NCBI RefSeq assembly: GCF_034366625.1
Contig: NZ_JAXMIH010000026.1
Span: 1-64,000 of the forward strand
Length of the DNA stretch: 64,000 bases
Origin: Prosthecobacter sp.
GTDB lineage: Bacteria; Verrucomicrobiota; Verrucomicrobiia; Verrucomicrobiales; Verrucomicrobiaceae
Direction of reading: 5' to 3'
Below, one piece after another: positions 9,076 to 19,352 of this stretch; position 1 is the stretch's first letter; each line of letters begins with the position of its first letter. The notes beneath the pieces are model-generated. The model did no database searches and was not told the DNA's origin. It saw only the letters and a list, made by a program, of their open reading frames with translations. A program made the translations under genes and the position numbers.

Positions 9076-9133
9076 CAACGACCGCAGGGCAGGGGTGTTG
9101 AGATCCAGAGTGTGAGGACAATTTGAGATCAAT

Positions 9134-10138
9134 TCAAAACAACTCCACCTGTCCCGTGGTCGGCGGAATAAGGCCGAGTTTGCGGTAGGCGGCGGGCATG
9201 GCGACGCGACCACGTGGGGTGCGTTTGAGGTAGCCTTGCATGACGAGATACGGCTCATGCACGTCTTCGAGGGTGCTGGCGTCTTCGCCGACGGCGACGG
9301 CGACGCTGCCCATGCCGACTGGGCCGCCGTCGAATTTGCCGATGATGGCTTCGAGGATGCGCGTGTCCATTTCATCGAGACCGGATTCGTCGATGTCGCG
9401 CATGGTGAGCGCCTGACGTGCCACATCCTCGGTGACGATGTTCTGCGCCTTCACCTGCGCGAAGTCGCGCACCCAGCGCAGCAGGTGATTGGCGATGCGC
9501 GGCGTGCCACGTGAGCGGCGGGCGATTTCGTGCGCGCCTTCGGGTTCGATAGGCACATTGAGCAGGCGGGCGGAGCGCATGAGGATGTGCTGGATCTCAT
9601 CGGGCGTGTAGTAATCGAGGCGGTTCGGGATGCCGAAACGTGAACGCATCGGTGCGGTGAGCATGCCGGCGCGGGTGGTGGCTCCCACAAGCGTGAAGGG
9701 CGGCAGGTCGATGCGGATGGTGCGCGCTTTCGGTCCCTGGTCGATGATGATGTCGAGACGGAAGTCCTCGATGGCCGGATACAGGTATTCCTCGATGCTG
9801 GGATGCAGGCGGTGAATTTCGTCGATGAAGAGGATGTCCCGCTCCTGCAAATTCGTTAGGATGCCGGCGAGATCGCCCGCGCGTTCGATCTGCGGGCCGC
9901 TGGTGGTGTGCAGCTTGGTGCCGACGGCGTTGGCGATGAGATTGGCGAGCGTGGTCTTGCCCAAACCGGGCGGTCCGCACAGTAAAACGTGATCCAAAGA
10001 TTCGCCGCGCATCTTCGCGGCCTCAACCATGACGAGAAGCTGCTCTTTGACCTTGGTCTGGCCGTGGAACTCCGAAAAATCCGCCGGACGGAGGGCGAGA
10101 TCGAAGGGTGAGTCAGGTTCGTTGAGCGCGGGGTTCAC
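9134..10138 (-). CDS. ruvB: Holliday junction branch migration helicase RuvB
   Basis: RuvB is the hexameric AAA+ motor that drives Holliday junction branch migration with RuvA. All landmarks are present: the RuvB N-terminus ([23 protein letters not shown]), Walker A GPPGLGKT at residues 55-62, Walker B/DEIH at 106-109, sensor [18 protein letters not shown] and the C-terminal winged helix ([22 protein letters not shown], then [10 protein letters not shown]). GTG 10138 gives a 334-residue protein of normal length. The frame extends to a GTG at 10249, but this would overlap the upstream permease gene by 62 bases and add residues not found in RuvB. RuvA and RuvC are not in the window. Confidence 0.93.
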   Translation of the reverse strand: MNPALNEPDSPFDLALRPADFSEFHGQTKVKEQLLVMVEAAKMRGESLDHVLLCGPPGLGKTTLANLIANAVGTKLHTTSGPQIERAGDLAGILTNLQERDILFIDEIHRLHPSIEEYLYPAIEDFRLDIIIDQGPKARTIRIDLPPFTLVGATTRAGMLTAPMRSRFGIPNRLDYYTPDEIQHILMRSARLLNVPIEPEGAHEIARRSRGTPRIANHLLRWVRDFAQVKAQNIVTEDVARQALTMRDIDESGLDEMDTRILEAIIGKFDGGPVGMGSVAVAVGEDASTLEDVHEPYLVMQGYLKRTPRGRVAMPAAYRKLGLIPPTTGQVELF

Positions 10139-10187
10139 TGCCGCACATAGGAGCGTGCGCCGGGCGGAGTGCAAGGCGCTGGACGCC

Positions 10188-13100
10188 TTACTCGCGCCGG
10201 ATCGCCTCGGTGAGCCGCCCACGCACGGCGGTCGAAACCGCGACCACACACACCACGAGGCCGAAAACGAGCACGGCGGCGATCAGTTTGCCCAGAAAGG
10301 CCACCGGCAGTTCGCCACCGCTGCCAATCAACTGTGGAATCACTGCGAGGGAGGCGGTGATGACGCCGAGCAGCACGCCGAGTACCAGCAACACGCTGTG
10401 TTCGCCCAAAATCATCGTGCGCAGTGATCCCGCCTGAAATCCAAGCGCCTGCATGAGTCCGAGCTCGCCGCGTCGTTCCAGCACATGACGGGCAATGAGC
10501 ACGCCGATGCCTGCCGTGCCGAGCAACACACCCAAACCACCCAGCACCGTGAAGATGCCAATGTAGGTGTTCTGCACGCTCAGGAACACCTCCAGCCTTT
10601 GCTTCGCAGGTTCCAGCGCCAGACCACGCTGCTCAAGCTGCCGTGTGAGATGCGCGGCGATTTCGGCGGCCTGTTCCGGCTTTGCATCGACCAGGAAGAA
10701 GCGGTAGCCCGCAGCATCAGGATACTTGGCCAGGAACGCCTGCTCGCTGATGATCATCTTGCCTTGCAACACCGAGCCGGCGAGGAGGCCGACGATTTTG
10801 ACCTGGAACGTGTTCCCGCTCGAATCCTGATAGTCGAGCGTGTCGCCCACGCCTTTGCCGAGTCCCCACATGGCCGTTGCTTGATCAGCGATGGCGGGGA
10901 CGAAGGATGAATCGGCCAGATTTTCCCACGAACCCGAGGCGAAGGCGAACGAACCGGCCATCTTTGCCGGATCAACGCCCACCAGCAGCGGCTTCTGTGC
11001 GCGGTTCAGGTTCAAACAGCTCGCATCATCGCCTTCGCGCACGCGAAACGGCACCACGCGGGCCTGCGGCATGATTTTTTCATCCAGGCCAAAGGCTTCC
11101 CAGCCGGTCTTCACATTCAGATCCTCGTAAACGGGCAGCGACGACTCACCGATGAGCGCAAAGCCGCCCGTGCCGGAGCTGCGCAGTGTTTCATCGCCCG
11201 CGCTCATGCGGAAGGCGTTCACGGCCACCACGAGGAAGATGCCGCCTGCCATCATGCCGATCACCGCGAGGCTGCGGGAAGGACGGCGCGAGATGTTGCG
11301 CGAGCCGATCTGCCAGAGCGAGCGTGCGAGCACACCGCTGTCACGCCGCATCCAGCTGCGCAGATAAATCAAACCTGCAATCATGAGCAGCATGCCGGAG
11401 CCAAAAAACATGCCGGCCACCGCTTCCGGGTTCTTCATGAAAAAGGCCGCGGTCATCATTAGTAGCGCGATGCCTGTCAGGATCAGCCCGCTCTTCGTCT
11501 TCGGTTTCTTGAGGGCAGGGGATGAGTCCTCGCTCCACGATCCCGCCAGCAGGTCGCGCGTCTTAACCTTGAAGAGCTTCCGGCTGGCCCACCACAAGGT
11601 GAGCACCACCACCACGAGTGTTCCCAATGCCGCGTTGAAAATCGTCCCGAACGAAGCGCTGAACACCAACGGCAAACCCTGGGTGGCGCCAGACCACACG
11701 GCTGAGAGGCCGTGCAATGCCGACTGCGTGTAGCCCATGCCGCCAATCACGCCGAGCAGAACACCCGCGATGCCGATCACGCCCGCCTCCATCAACCACA
11801 CGCGCCGCACCATGCCGCGCGTCCAGCCCACGGCCATCAGCAGGCCGATCTGTGAGGCTCGCCGCTCCAGCGTGAACAAAAACAGCAGCGCGGCGAACAC
11901 GAGCGCCGCCACGATCAAAAACAAACTCAGGCCGATGAACAGCCCGCCGAAATCCACGCTGCCTTGAGCTGCGGCACCGGCCTCGCCCTTGAAGTTTCGT
12001 GGTGTGAGGCCGATGTCGGACAAGTTCAGCCGCAAGGCGAGCACATTGGCCTTGGCCTCCGCGGTCTGGCCCTCATCAGGCATGCGGATGGCGGTGAGAT
12101 TGCCGAAACGGTTTGCCCAGAGCTTCTGAGCGGCCGCGAGCGTGATGAACCCCTTGGGTGTACCTTTGAATTCGTCCCAGTAGTCCTCGTCCTTGTCGCG
12201 GATGGCCTTCATGTCCATCGGGATGCCTGGTTCCCAGTCGCGGCAGTTGTCCACGTCGGAAACGCCGGGAAAGTCGGGCGTCCATGCCTTTGTGACCAGC
12301 GGATGATCCATCGGCAGTATGCCTGCCACCCTGAATTTCGCCGACTGCTGTTTCAATTCGCGCCCCAGACCGACCACGAAGTATTTTACTTCCAGTTCAT
12401 CGCCCACCGCGAGTTTCTGATCGTCCGCGAGCCATTGGGTGATGGTGATCTCATCATCCTTGCCGCGTCCGACACCCGTGATCATCGAATAGGGTGTGCC
12501 GCCTTTGGCCGAGGTGATGCCGTTGACGAGGTAGGTCAGAACTCCCCGCGTGCCCTTGAACTCAAACAGCTTGTCCGCCACGCTGCGGTCCAGAAACACG
12601 CGGCTGGTGCTGATTTCCCACTCTTTCGTCTCACCGGCCACGCGTTTGAGCTGAAGGGCGAAGTCTGCGAGCGTGCGCTGCTCCTCAAACTGCGCGCGCA
12701 GTGCGGTGAACTGCGGGCTGAGCAGGGCGTTCACGCGTCCGTCCATCTCCAGTTGGTTTTGCAGGTCCGCCAGATTCACAAACACCGAGTCCGGTGGAAT
12801 CTGCGAGGCCGTGAGCTGAAACGCTCCGAAATCTTCGGCTCTCACAATGGCCGCCACCGTGCGCCGCAGCGAGACATCCTCGTTCGTGCTGCCGGAGAGC
12901 GGTGCATCACGGGAAATGGCGCTGGGACGCTCCAAGCGCACGAGCACGGTGTCGCCCACCTTCACACCGAGCTTGCGTGCCAGAGCTTCGTTGACGGCCA
13001 CGCTTGTTTTGTCGAAGGCGATGACTGTGCCGCTCGTGCTGAGCTTCCAGAAGCCCTCGTCCACACCGAGCACCTGCGCGCCGTTCACACGCACCTTGCC

Positions 13101-13376
13101 GTTTGTGGCGCTGGCTGAGCCGGTGGCGATGATCATGGGCACGGTTTTCGTTTTGCGGGCCAGACTCTCCGTGAACCAGCGGTCACCTCCAAGCACACCG
13201 CCTTCAATTTGTCCCAGCCGCAACGCTGCCACGCGGCGCAGGCTCGCGCGTACCGAATCACCGACCAGCAGCGAGCCGGTCAGAATCGTGGCGGCCAGAA
13301 ATGTGCCGAACAACAGGCCCAGATGGCCACGCCAGTAGTGGCGTGCCGACTGCAGCACGTAATCCTTCAGCTTCAT
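10188..13376 (-). CDS. ABC transporter permease with two FtsX domains (LolC/MacB-like)
   Basis: A 1062-residue permease of the FtsX superfamily. An N-terminal membrane helix ([24 protein letters not shown]) is followed by a MacB-type periplasmic domain to about residue 480, then several helices ([22 protein letters not shown] and following), a second periplasmic domain and three C-terminal helices ending with EAIRRE. This double arrangement is typical of AttFG/YtrF-like exporters that pull lipids or lipoproteins out of the inner membrane. Its start overlaps the stop of the ATPase gene by 4 bases (ATGA), giving a coupled transporter pair. The cargo is unknown. Confidence 0.85.
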   Translation of the reverse strand: MKLKDYVLQSARHYWRGHLGLLFGTFLAATILTGSLLVGDSVRASLRRVAALRLGQIEGGVLGGDRWFTESLARKTKTVPMIIATGSASATNGKVRVNGAQVLGVDEGFWKLSTSGTVIAFDKTSVAVNEALARKLGVKVGDTVLVRLERPSAISRDAPLSGSTNEDVSLRRTVAAIVRAEDFGAFQLTASQIPPDSVFVNLADLQNQLEMDGRVNALLSPQFTALRAQFEEQRTLADFALQLKRVAGETKEWEISTSRVFLDRSVADKLFEFKGTRGVLTYLVNGITSAKGGTPYSMITGVGRGKDDEITITQWLADDQKLAVGDELEVKYFVVGLGRELKQQSAKFRVAGILPMDHPLVTKAWTPDFPGVSDVDNCRDWEPGIPMDMKAIRDKDEDYWDEFKGTPKGFITLAAAQKLWANRFGNLTAIRMPDEGQTAEAKANVLALRLNLSDIGLTPRNFKGEAGAAAQGSVDFGGLFIGLSLFLIVAALVFAALLFLFTLERRASQIGLLMAVGWTRGMVRRVWLMEAGVIGIAGVLLGVIGGMGYTQSALHGLSAVWSGATQGLPLVFSASFGTIFNAALGTLVVVVLTLWWASRKLFKVKTRDLLAGSWSEDSSPALKKPKTKSGLILTGIALLMMTAAFFMKNPEAVAGMFFGSGMLLMIAGLIYLRSWMRRDSGVLARSLWQIGSRNISRRPSRSLAVIGMMAGGIFLVVAVNAFRMSAGDETLRSSGTGGFALIGESSLPVYEDLNVKTGWEAFGLDEKIMPQARVVPFRVREGDDASCLNLNRAQKPLLVGVDPAKMAGSFAFASGSWENLADSSFVPAIADQATAMWGLGKGVGDTLDYQDSSGNTFQVKIVGLLAGSVLQGKMIISEQAFLAKYPDAAGYRFFLVDAKPEQAAEIAAHLTRQLEQRGLALEPAKQRLEVFLSVQNTYIGIFTVLGGLGVLLGTAGIGVLIARHVLERRGELGLMQALGFQAGSLRTMILGEHSVLLVLGVLLGVITASLAVIPQLIGSGGELPVAFLGKLIAAVLVFGLVVCVVAVSTAVRGRLTEAIRRE

Positions 13377-14047
13377 GACAGGGCACCTTCGTGAATCGTC
13401 ATCACCCGCTCCATGCGCTCCGCCTGTGCCCGGTGATGTGTGACCATCACGAGCGTGACGCCGCTGCTTTTCTGCAACTTCAGCAGCAGGTCGGTCAAAG
13501 CGGCAGCATTGGCCTCGTCGAGGGCACCGGTGGGCTCATCGGCAAGGATGATGCTTGGCTGGTTGATCAAAGCGCGAACGAATGCCACGCGCTGGCGTTC
13601 GCCGCCGGACAACTGCGCCGGTTTCCAATTCATGCGATCTTTGAGCCCGACCTGTTCGAGCAGTGCTTCCGCACGCTGCAAGGCATCCGCTGGCGGTGAC
13701 TTCAGCGCCAGCGTTGGCAGCAGCACGTTTTCCACCACCGAGCACTGCGGCATGAGATGATGAAGCTGGAAGATGAAGCCGATTTTCTGGCTGCGTACGG
13801 CCGCCAGTTGCTTCGCCGTGCTTTGGCCCAACGATTCACCATCGAAGGTGATCTCCCCCTCGTCCGGTGTGTCGAGTGTGCCAAGGATGTTCAGCAGCGT
13901 GCTTTTGCCACAGCCAGAGGGGCCGACAATGGCGAGCGATTCACCCGCTGATATGCCGAGTGTGATGCCGCGCAGCACCGGCACACGCGCTCCACTGCCG
14001 GGATCGGTGTAGGATTTGGAAACGTTGGTGAGTTGGATGAGTGGCAT
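13373..14047 (-). CDS. ABC transporter ATP-binding protein, LolD/MacB family
   Basis: A 224-residue cytoplasmic ATPase of the LolD type. Walker A is GPSGCGKST at residues 42-50, the signature LSGGERQ at 146-152, Walker B ends in DE at 170-171 (IILADEPTGALD), and the H-loop is MVTHH. The EPTGALD block is the classic LolD/MacB hallmark. It overlaps the permease gene by 4 bases and is only 9 bases downstream of the PaaK-type ligase gene, so the three are likely co-transcribed with ruvB at the end. Confidence 0.9.
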   Translation of the reverse strand: MPLIQLTNVSKSYTDPGSGARVPVLRGITLGISAGESLAIVGPSGCGKSTLLNILGTLDTPDEGEITFDGESLGQSTAKQLAAVRSQKIGFIFQLHHLMPQCSVVENVLLPTLALKSPPADALQRAEALLEQVGLKDRMNWKPAQLSGGERQRVAFVRALINQPSIILADEPTGALDEANAAALTDLLLKLQKSSGVTLVMVTHHRAQAERMERVMTIHEGALS

Positions 14048-14056
14048 GAGGTGGGT

Positions 14057-15376
14057 TCAGGCTGCTTCGACGAGCCGCCAGCGCCTCGCCTTGAATTCGT
14101 GGCGTGGGAGACTGTTCGGCTCGGCGAGTTGCACAGGAATGCGTAGAGAAAACGTGTCGCGCAGTTTTGCTTCGATGCGTTTGAGCATCGGCTTGGCGAC
14201 ATTGCCGTCCACTTCGACGAGCAGTTCGATCTCATCCATCGCCTCCACCTTGCGCTGCTCCACCATGAACTCGATCACTTCGGGAAACTGCCGCACCACG
14301 GCCTCGATGGCGCTGGGGTAGATGTTCACACCGCGCACCACGACCATGTCATCCACACGGCTCAGGATGCCGCCGTCGAGAATCAACCGGCCTCGGTGAG
14401 TTTTCTTCTTCACCCAATCGCCGGTGCGGTAGCGCAGCAGCGGGCAGGCCGTGCGGTCCAGCGTGGAAAGAATCAATTCCCCGCACTCGCCATCCTCCAC
14501 TTCCTTGCCTGTGATCGGATCAACGATCTCTGACAGGTAAGCCTCCTCTATCACGATGAGCTGCCGCGGCATGTCCTCGGCCTCATAGCTCACCGGGCCG
14601 ACCTCGGTCATGCCGTGATGATCAAACACACGCGCGTCCCAGAGCTTTTCCAGCCGCTGCCGCACCTCGGGTACGCTGCCGCCAGTCTCTCCGGCCACGA
14701 TGATCTTGTTGATGCGCAGGCTCATGCGCTCCACACCCGAGGGTTCGCCGATCATTTCCCCAAGACGCAGCGCATACGTCGGGGTGCAGCACAGCACTGT
14801 CGCGCCATAGCGTGCCATTGTCTCCAATCTTGCCTGACTGGACAACCCGCCCGCCGGAATGACGAGAAAATCCTTCGCCGCCGCTTCATACGCCGTCCAG
14901 AAACCGAGAAACGGTCCGAACGAGAACGCGAAGAAAATGCGGTCGCGTCCTTTCACCAGTCCGGCGGCCTCGAACACACGCTGCCAGCATTTCAGCATCG
15001 CTTCCCAGCTTTCCGGCGTGTCCACCCAGGCCATCGGCTCGCCCGTGCTGGTGCCGCTGGTCTGGCAGAAACGCGTGTATTGATGGATTGCTCGCGTCAG
15101 ATTCGTGCCAAAGGGGGGATTTGCGAGACGATCCGCCTGAATGTCCGCCTTTGTCGTGAAAGGCACCTGCGCGATGAAATCCTCGATGCGGGTCATGCGG
15201 CTCACTTTCAGCTCCCACTCGCGGATTTTTTTGCCGTAAAAGCTATCCGTCGTGGCCAGATTGAGCACAATCGACCTCAGTTTGCGCCACTGGTTGGAGC
15301 GCAAACGAACTCGGTCGATCAATGGTGGGCCGTCCGACACGCTTGCAAGAGATGGCGAGGCATGGGGCAAGGTCAA
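14057..15376 (-). CDS. Phenylacetate-CoA ligase (PaaK) family adenylate-forming enzyme
   Basis: A 439-residue member of the PaaK branch of the AMP-binding family, which activates aryl or aliphatic acids to CoA thioesters, or in biosynthetic loci to carrier proteins. Visible landmarks are the phosphate-binding loop QTSGTSTGEPMAW, the adenine motif FDHHGMTEVGPVSYEAE, the YRTGDW block and the C-terminal lid (RGVNIYPSAIEAVVRQFPEVIEF). Start is a TTG at 15376, and a later GTG is possible; no ATG is available. There are no other paa genes around, so the substrate is unlikely to be phenylacetate as part of the classical pathway. Confidence 0.82.
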   Translation of the reverse strand: MTLPHASPSLASVSDGPPLIDRVRLRSNQWRKLRSIVLNLATTDSFYGKKIREWELKVSRMTRIEDFIAQVPFTTKADIQADRLANPPFGTNLTRAIHQYTRFCQTSGTSTGEPMAWVDTPESWEAMLKCWQRVFEAAGLVKGRDRIFFAFSFGPFLGFWTAYEAAAKDFLVIPAGGLSSQARLETMARYGATVLCCTPTYALRLGEMIGEPSGVERMSLRINKIIVAGETGGSVPEVRQRLEKLWDARVFDHHGMTEVGPVSYEAEDMPRQLIVIEEAYLSEIVDPITGKEVEDGECGELILSTLDRTACPLLRYRTGDWVKKKTHRGRLILDGGILSRVDDMVVVRGVNIYPSAIEAVVRQFPEVIEFMVEQRKVEAMDEIELLVEVDGNVAKPMLKRIEAKLRDTFSLRIPVQLAEPNSLPRHEFKARRWRLVEAA

Positions 15377-15431
15377 GAAACCTGCGTGTCACCGCCGCTT
15401 TGTGGCGGTCGGCACCGCCAGTCTCTCATCT

Positions 15432-16307
15432 TCAAGCATGAAGTTTCCGCACGTCGATGCGCTGCATCAGCAGATGCTCGTGTCCCGGCTTCACGCTGAC
15501 CACATCCTCGCCGGCGTTGGCGGCCTCGATGCAGAGAAATTCAGGATACGCCTCGTCGGGCAGATCAGTGAGGCGCTTCGACTTCTCGATCCAGGGGTTC
15601 CACACCACAGTGGCGAGGCTGCCGGCTTTTTCGATGACGAGTTCGCGGCCCCAGACCGGATCATGCACGATGACCGTGGCATCGGAGGCATAAAGACGAT
15701 CCACCTCCTGGTCGATGATGATCGTGCTGTGCTGCGGGCGTTTATCGGGAGAGAGACGGCCTTCCACATACTGAGTGCCATGCAGACCGTGAATGCTGAT
15801 TTTGCGCACGTCCTCGACATTGAGGTAAGTGTGCAGTGCTCCGGTCATGTCCCAGGCGGTGCTGCCGGTGTTCGTCACTTGCAGCGTGACTTGAAGTGAG
15901 GCGCCCATGTGAACATGCAGCCGTGCGGAGAACGCATGCGGCCAGAGCGCCTTCGTGGCGGCGGAATCTTGCAGCTTGAGCACAAGCTCCACTTCCGTGG
16001 CTGTCTCACGCGCCACATCGACCTCCCACATCAGGGTGCGCACAAAGCCATGCGCCGGTTTGGTTGCATCCGTCGGGTGCGGGCCAAACCAAGGCCAGCA
16101 GACCGGAATACCACCGCGAATCGGCTTGCCGGGTTCCAGCAGCGCCTCAGCGCTCATGTAAAGCACGGGATCATGCCCTTCGGGAATCCAATCCGTCACA
16201 TGCGCACCATTCAAGGCGATGCGACCTGTGGCGGCAGGATGTTCGACGACGAGGATCGGGTAACCGGCGGGTTCTTCAATGAGCGAAACGGAAGGGGGGA
16301 GAGTCAT
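15432..16307 (-). CDS. D-hexose-6-phosphate mutarotase (aldose 1-epimerase family)
   Basis: A 291-residue member of the aldose 1-epimerase fold, most like YeaD-type hexose-6-phosphate mutarotases. Residues about 60-75 carry GGIPVCWPWFGPH and the C-terminal catalytic region includes VVWNPWIEKSKRLTDL. HGFVR and HTYLNVEDV supply the usual catalytic and sugar-binding histidines and the segment with DEAYPEFLCIEAAN follows. It interconverts anomers of phosphorylated hexoses in the cytoplasm. It lies 10 bases from the cytidine deaminase gene in the same direction. Confidence 0.85.
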   Translation of the reverse strand: MTLPPSVSLIEEPAGYPILVVEHPAATGRIALNGAHVTDWIPEGHDPVLYMSAEALLEPGKPIRGGIPVCWPWFGPHPTDATKPAHGFVRTLMWEVDVARETATEVELVLKLQDSAATKALWPHAFSARLHVHMGASLQVTLQVTNTGSTAWDMTGALHTYLNVEDVRKISIHGLHGTQYVEGRLSPDKRPQHSTIIIDQEVDRLYASDATVIVHDPVWGRELVIEKAGSLATVVWNPWIEKSKRLTDLPDEAYPEFLCIEAANAGEDVVSVKPGHEHLLMQRIDVRKLHA

Positions 16308-16317
16308 GCGGACGGAC

Positions 16318-16704
16318 TCATATCCTGAACCCCGCTGGCAGCAACTCCGCCATCGTCATCGCCAGCGGTTTTCCATCGCGCAGGAACCAAATCGTCGTTT
16401 CCGGGGCGGCAAACTCCGCGATCACCTGCCGGCACGCACCGCACGGCGGAAATTCCTGGCCGAGGGCGATGACCGCCAGCGATGCAATCCTCATCCCCGG
16501 CCCTTCCTCGGCCACGGCATGAAAAATCGTGTTCCGCTCCGCACAGATCGTCAGTCCATAGCTGGCATTCTCCACATTGCAGCCGGTGAAGATGTTCCCC
16601 TTCGTTGTCAGCAGCGCACAGCCGACCTGAAACTGCGAATACGGCGCATACGCTTTTTCAGCAACGGCTTTGGCGCGTTCAAGGAGATCGTGAGAGGCGG
16701 ACAT
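16318..16704 (-). CDS. cdd: Cytidine deaminase
   Basis: A 128-residue homotetrameric-type cytidine deaminase in the pyrimidine salvage pathway, turning (deoxy)cytidine into (deoxy)uridine. The zinc site is complete: Cys54 and Glu56 in CAERN, and Cys88 and Cys91 in PCGACRQ. The substrate-binding NVEN is at 43-46. ATG 16704 (MSASHDLLERAKAVAEKAYAP) is chosen because it matches the family start; the upstream frame to 16746 would run into the preceding gene's end. Confidence 0.93.
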   Translation of the reverse strand: MSASHDLLERAKAVAEKAYAPYSQFQVGCALLTTKGNIFTGCNVENASYGLTICAERNTIFHAVAEEGPGMRIASLAVIALGQEFPPCGACRQVIAEFAAPETTIWFLRDGKPLAMTMAELLPAGFRI

Positions 16705-16711
16705 GGGTGAA

Positions 16712-19273
16712 TCAAGGCTTCGGAACAACGGGAGTTGCAGGAGCAACAGGCTTCGGTTCTTCCTGCATCAAACCTGCCTTCACGAGTTGTGCACGCGCTT
16801 TGTCCGCCGTCTGGCGTCCGGCGGGGATGTCAAAGCCGAGCGTGTCGTAGTTCGGTTTGAAACCGTTGCCGTCGGCATCGACGTAGATCGGGTTGTTGTA
16901 GGCGCAGGGACGCATCTTGGCGTAGTCGCTGGTGCCGAAACCGATGGCCTCATTGCCATCCTCGTCGATGGCGACGACGATGAGATGCGCGTCGCTTTGC
17001 AGCGGGATGTGAATCTTCTCGGCAAACTTCACCACGCCGTCCTTGAACATCTGCGGATGAGACGCGCGGGTGAAATTCAGCGTGGGATCGGGCTTGGAGT
17101 TCACCAGCACCTGCACACGGTCGATGTCCATCCAGTCGGTGCATTGCACGCGGACGTTGAGGTCGATGCCGCCGGTGCAGCGGTCGTCATCACCAGCGAT
17201 CTTGCCGTTCTGTGTCGTCACTTCGAGGAAAGGACCGGTGCTGAGCACAATGTGGCCCGCCTTGGCATGCGGGGCGAGTTCTGCCCAGTCGATCTTGGAG
17301 GGTTCATCCGTGCTTGAAGGCAGGTAGCAGCGCCAGCAGCCAACACCGTTGCCATAAACCGAATGCGCATCCGCCACACCGACGGCGGTGACGCGCAGAC
17401 CTTGATTCAAAAGCTGCCGCCAGATGAATTCGCGTACAGAGGAGACTTTCATCGCAACTGCTCCTGCCGGACGGCTCAGGCGGAAAGGCGAATCAGCGAG
17501 GATGTCGGTGCCGACACCGTTTTCGCTCTCGGAGCCGTCGATCATGCCGCCGACTCCGACGAAACCGCCATCGGCGATGCCATCGCTGTCACGGTCGATG
17601 AACATGTTGCTCAAATCGGGGTGGTTGAACTGAATCCAACGGTCCGCACGCTCGCCTTGCCAGCGGCGCAGCGTCAACGCCGTGATGCGTGGATCATCAT
17701 TCCAAACGGGAGCGCCACCATCCTGTTTGAGTGGATCAGGCTCAAACGGGAACGCATTGAAGTGCTGGCGGCTACCGGTGAGTTCCATGCCTTTGACCGT
17801 TTTGATGAAGGGTTCGAGTCCCAGTGCCTTGATCGTCGGTTCCCAGTCATAAAGGCGGTTGTGCTCCGTGGTCGGCGCGAATTCAAGATGCTCGACGGCG
17901 ATGTTGATCACGCGTCCGTCCGTGTCGCACACGTTGTCGCCACTGGGGGTGCTGTGATTGTGGAAGTCGGCGCTGATCCAGCCCCTCGTGTCCACGAGAC
18001 GCTTCAGCGTGCCTTTAAAGACGAACTCCTTCGCCGGTTCCACGATCACCTCTTTTTCGAGATGTGAGTATTCCGGCCCCCGTACGACCACGACGCGGTA
18101 TTTGCCCGGCGGGAGCTGCTGCGTGAAGTGACCGTTCTCGCTGTGGTATTGATCCACGCAGCCATGCGCGCGGTGTTTCGGACCGAGATTGAGTTTCGGG
18201 GCGTTTTCATCGAGCGGCGCGAAGTGAGCCTTGCACGGGATGGGTTTGCCAGACTCGTCGGTGATGTCGAAACGGATGCGTGCAGCGGAGATAAGCGACA
18301 CTTTCGGCACGGTGGTAGCGCCTTCAGCCACAAGAACAGAAATCTTGGCCTGCGGACGCCCCAGATCTTCAATGACGATCTCCGTCTGAACCTGCGGCAG
18401 CTTGAGACTGAATTTGCCCTCGGTGTCGGCGTAACCAGAGATCGTCTTCGTGCCATCGGGCACGAGAATCGTGGCTGTGGAGACGCCTTTGCCATTCGTA
18501 TCGACGATCTGCCCGCTCACATTGCCAAGTTTGACACCTTTGACCGCACGAACTTCGCCCACCGCCTGCGCGGGCGACGTGCCAACGGCGAAGAAGCGCG
18601 AGATGACGACTTCCTGTTTCGGAGCGAGCTCGATGGTGTCGTCGCGCTTCTCGATGCCGGTGACATTCAGCGTGCCGACCGCGTAGCCGCATTTGTGCGC
18701 GGGATTGATCGCATCCGTCCAGAAAATGCCGTCACTGCTCATGCCGGTGGAGTCGAAGCGCGTGAAGTCGGCCTTGGTATTCACCTTCTGCGGTTTGTCG
18801 GTCTCGTTGCGCAGCACGGTGGTGATGAAGATGCCTTGTACACCGTCTTTGACGCGATATTCGTGCCGCTTGAAGACGCCGCCGTTCTTCGCGGCGGTGG
18901 TGACGGATTCCACGGCGGCGCTGCCGTCCTCTTTGACATTGGCGATCTTCACATAGCTCACCGGACCGTGGCCACACGGGGCGTAAATGACGAGCTGGTC
19001 ATTCGCTGCGCCACGCAGTGACAAATCATAAAGACAACCAGGAGTGACGCCGTCCTCGCCGTAAAACGTGCTCATGTTCGCGCGGCGGTTCGGCGCGTTA
19101 TGTGAGATGACAGCCTCCACCTTGTCGCTGCGCAAAACGAAGTCGCCCAGAATACCATCAGCCTCCTTGCCGCCTGGAAGCTCTTTCTCGCGACCAAGTG
19201 AGGCTTCGAAAACTTCGGCAGCATTCAAGCTGTTGGTGAGGAGGACGAGAAACAGGAGGGCGGTTGGCTTCAT
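16712..19273 (-). CDS. Secreted PHP/CehA-type metallohydrolase with carboxypeptidase-regulatory-like domains
   Basis: An 853-residue exported protein. A Sec signal (MKPTALLFLVLLTNSLNAAE) leads into beta-rich domains, including a carboxypeptidase-regulatory-like fold at about 245-320 (GQIVDTNGKGVSTATILVPDG) and a second one to about 430. The C-terminal half carries PHP-type metal ligands: ADFHNHS (His438 and His440), TTEHN (Glu470, His471), FNHPD and GVADAHSV. Such domains hydrolyse phosphate or ester bonds; related CehA proteins are carbaryl hydrolases and many PVC members are uncharacterised. It is not clearly operonic with the cytidine deaminase, whose start lies 8 bases beyond its end. Probably periplasmic or cell-surface. 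Confidence 0.75.
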   Translation of the reverse strand: MKPTALLFLVLLTNSLNAAEVFEASLGREKELPGGKEADGILGDFVLRSDKVEAVISHNAPNRRANMSTFYGEDGVTPGCLYDLSLRGAANDQLVIYAPCGHGPVSYVKIANVKEDGSAAVESVTTAAKNGGVFKRHEYRVKDGVQGIFITTVLRNETDKPQKVNTKADFTRFDSTGMSSDGIFWTDAINPAHKCGYAVGTLNVTGIEKRDDTIELAPKQEVVISRFFAVGTSPAQAVGEVRAVKGVKLGNVSGQIVDTNGKGVSTATILVPDGTKTISGYADTEGKFSLKLPQVQTEIVIEDLGRPQAKISVLVAEGATTVPKVSLISAARIRFDITDESGKPIPCKAHFAPLDENAPKLNLGPKHRAHGCVDQYHSENGHFTQQLPPGKYRVVVVRGPEYSHLEKEVIVEPAKEFVFKGTLKRLVDTRGWISADFHNHSTPSGDNVCDTDGRVINIAVEHLEFAPTTEHNRLYDWEPTIKALGLEPFIKTVKGMELTGSRQHFNAFPFEPDPLKQDGGAPVWNDDPRITALTLRRWQGERADRWIQFNHPDLSNMFIDRDSDGIADGGFVGVGGMIDGSESENGVGTDILADSPFRLSRPAGAVAMKVSSVREFIWRQLLNQGLRVTAVGVADAHSVYGNGVGCWRCYLPSSTDEPSKIDWAELAPHAKAGHIVLSTGPFLEVTTQNGKIAGDDDRCTGGIDLNVRVQCTDWMDIDRVQVLVNSKPDPTLNFTRASHPQMFKDGVVKFAEKIHIPLQSDAHLIVVAIDEDGNEAIGFGTSDYAKMRPCAYNNPIYVDADGNGFKPNYDTLGFDIPAGRQTADKARAQLVKAGLMQEEPKPVAPATPVVPKP

Positions 19274-19352
19274 GGTTGGCGAATGAGTTCATACCAAACG
19301 ACGACGTGAGAGTCATCTTGTGATTGCGCCCAATATTGTTAATCTCGCGCGC

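Noticed and set aside
10139-10249. A longer RuvB with 37 extra N-terminal residues from a GTG at 10249
   Set aside because: It would overlap the permease gene by 62 bases and add a sequence unlike any RuvB; GTG 10138 fits the family.
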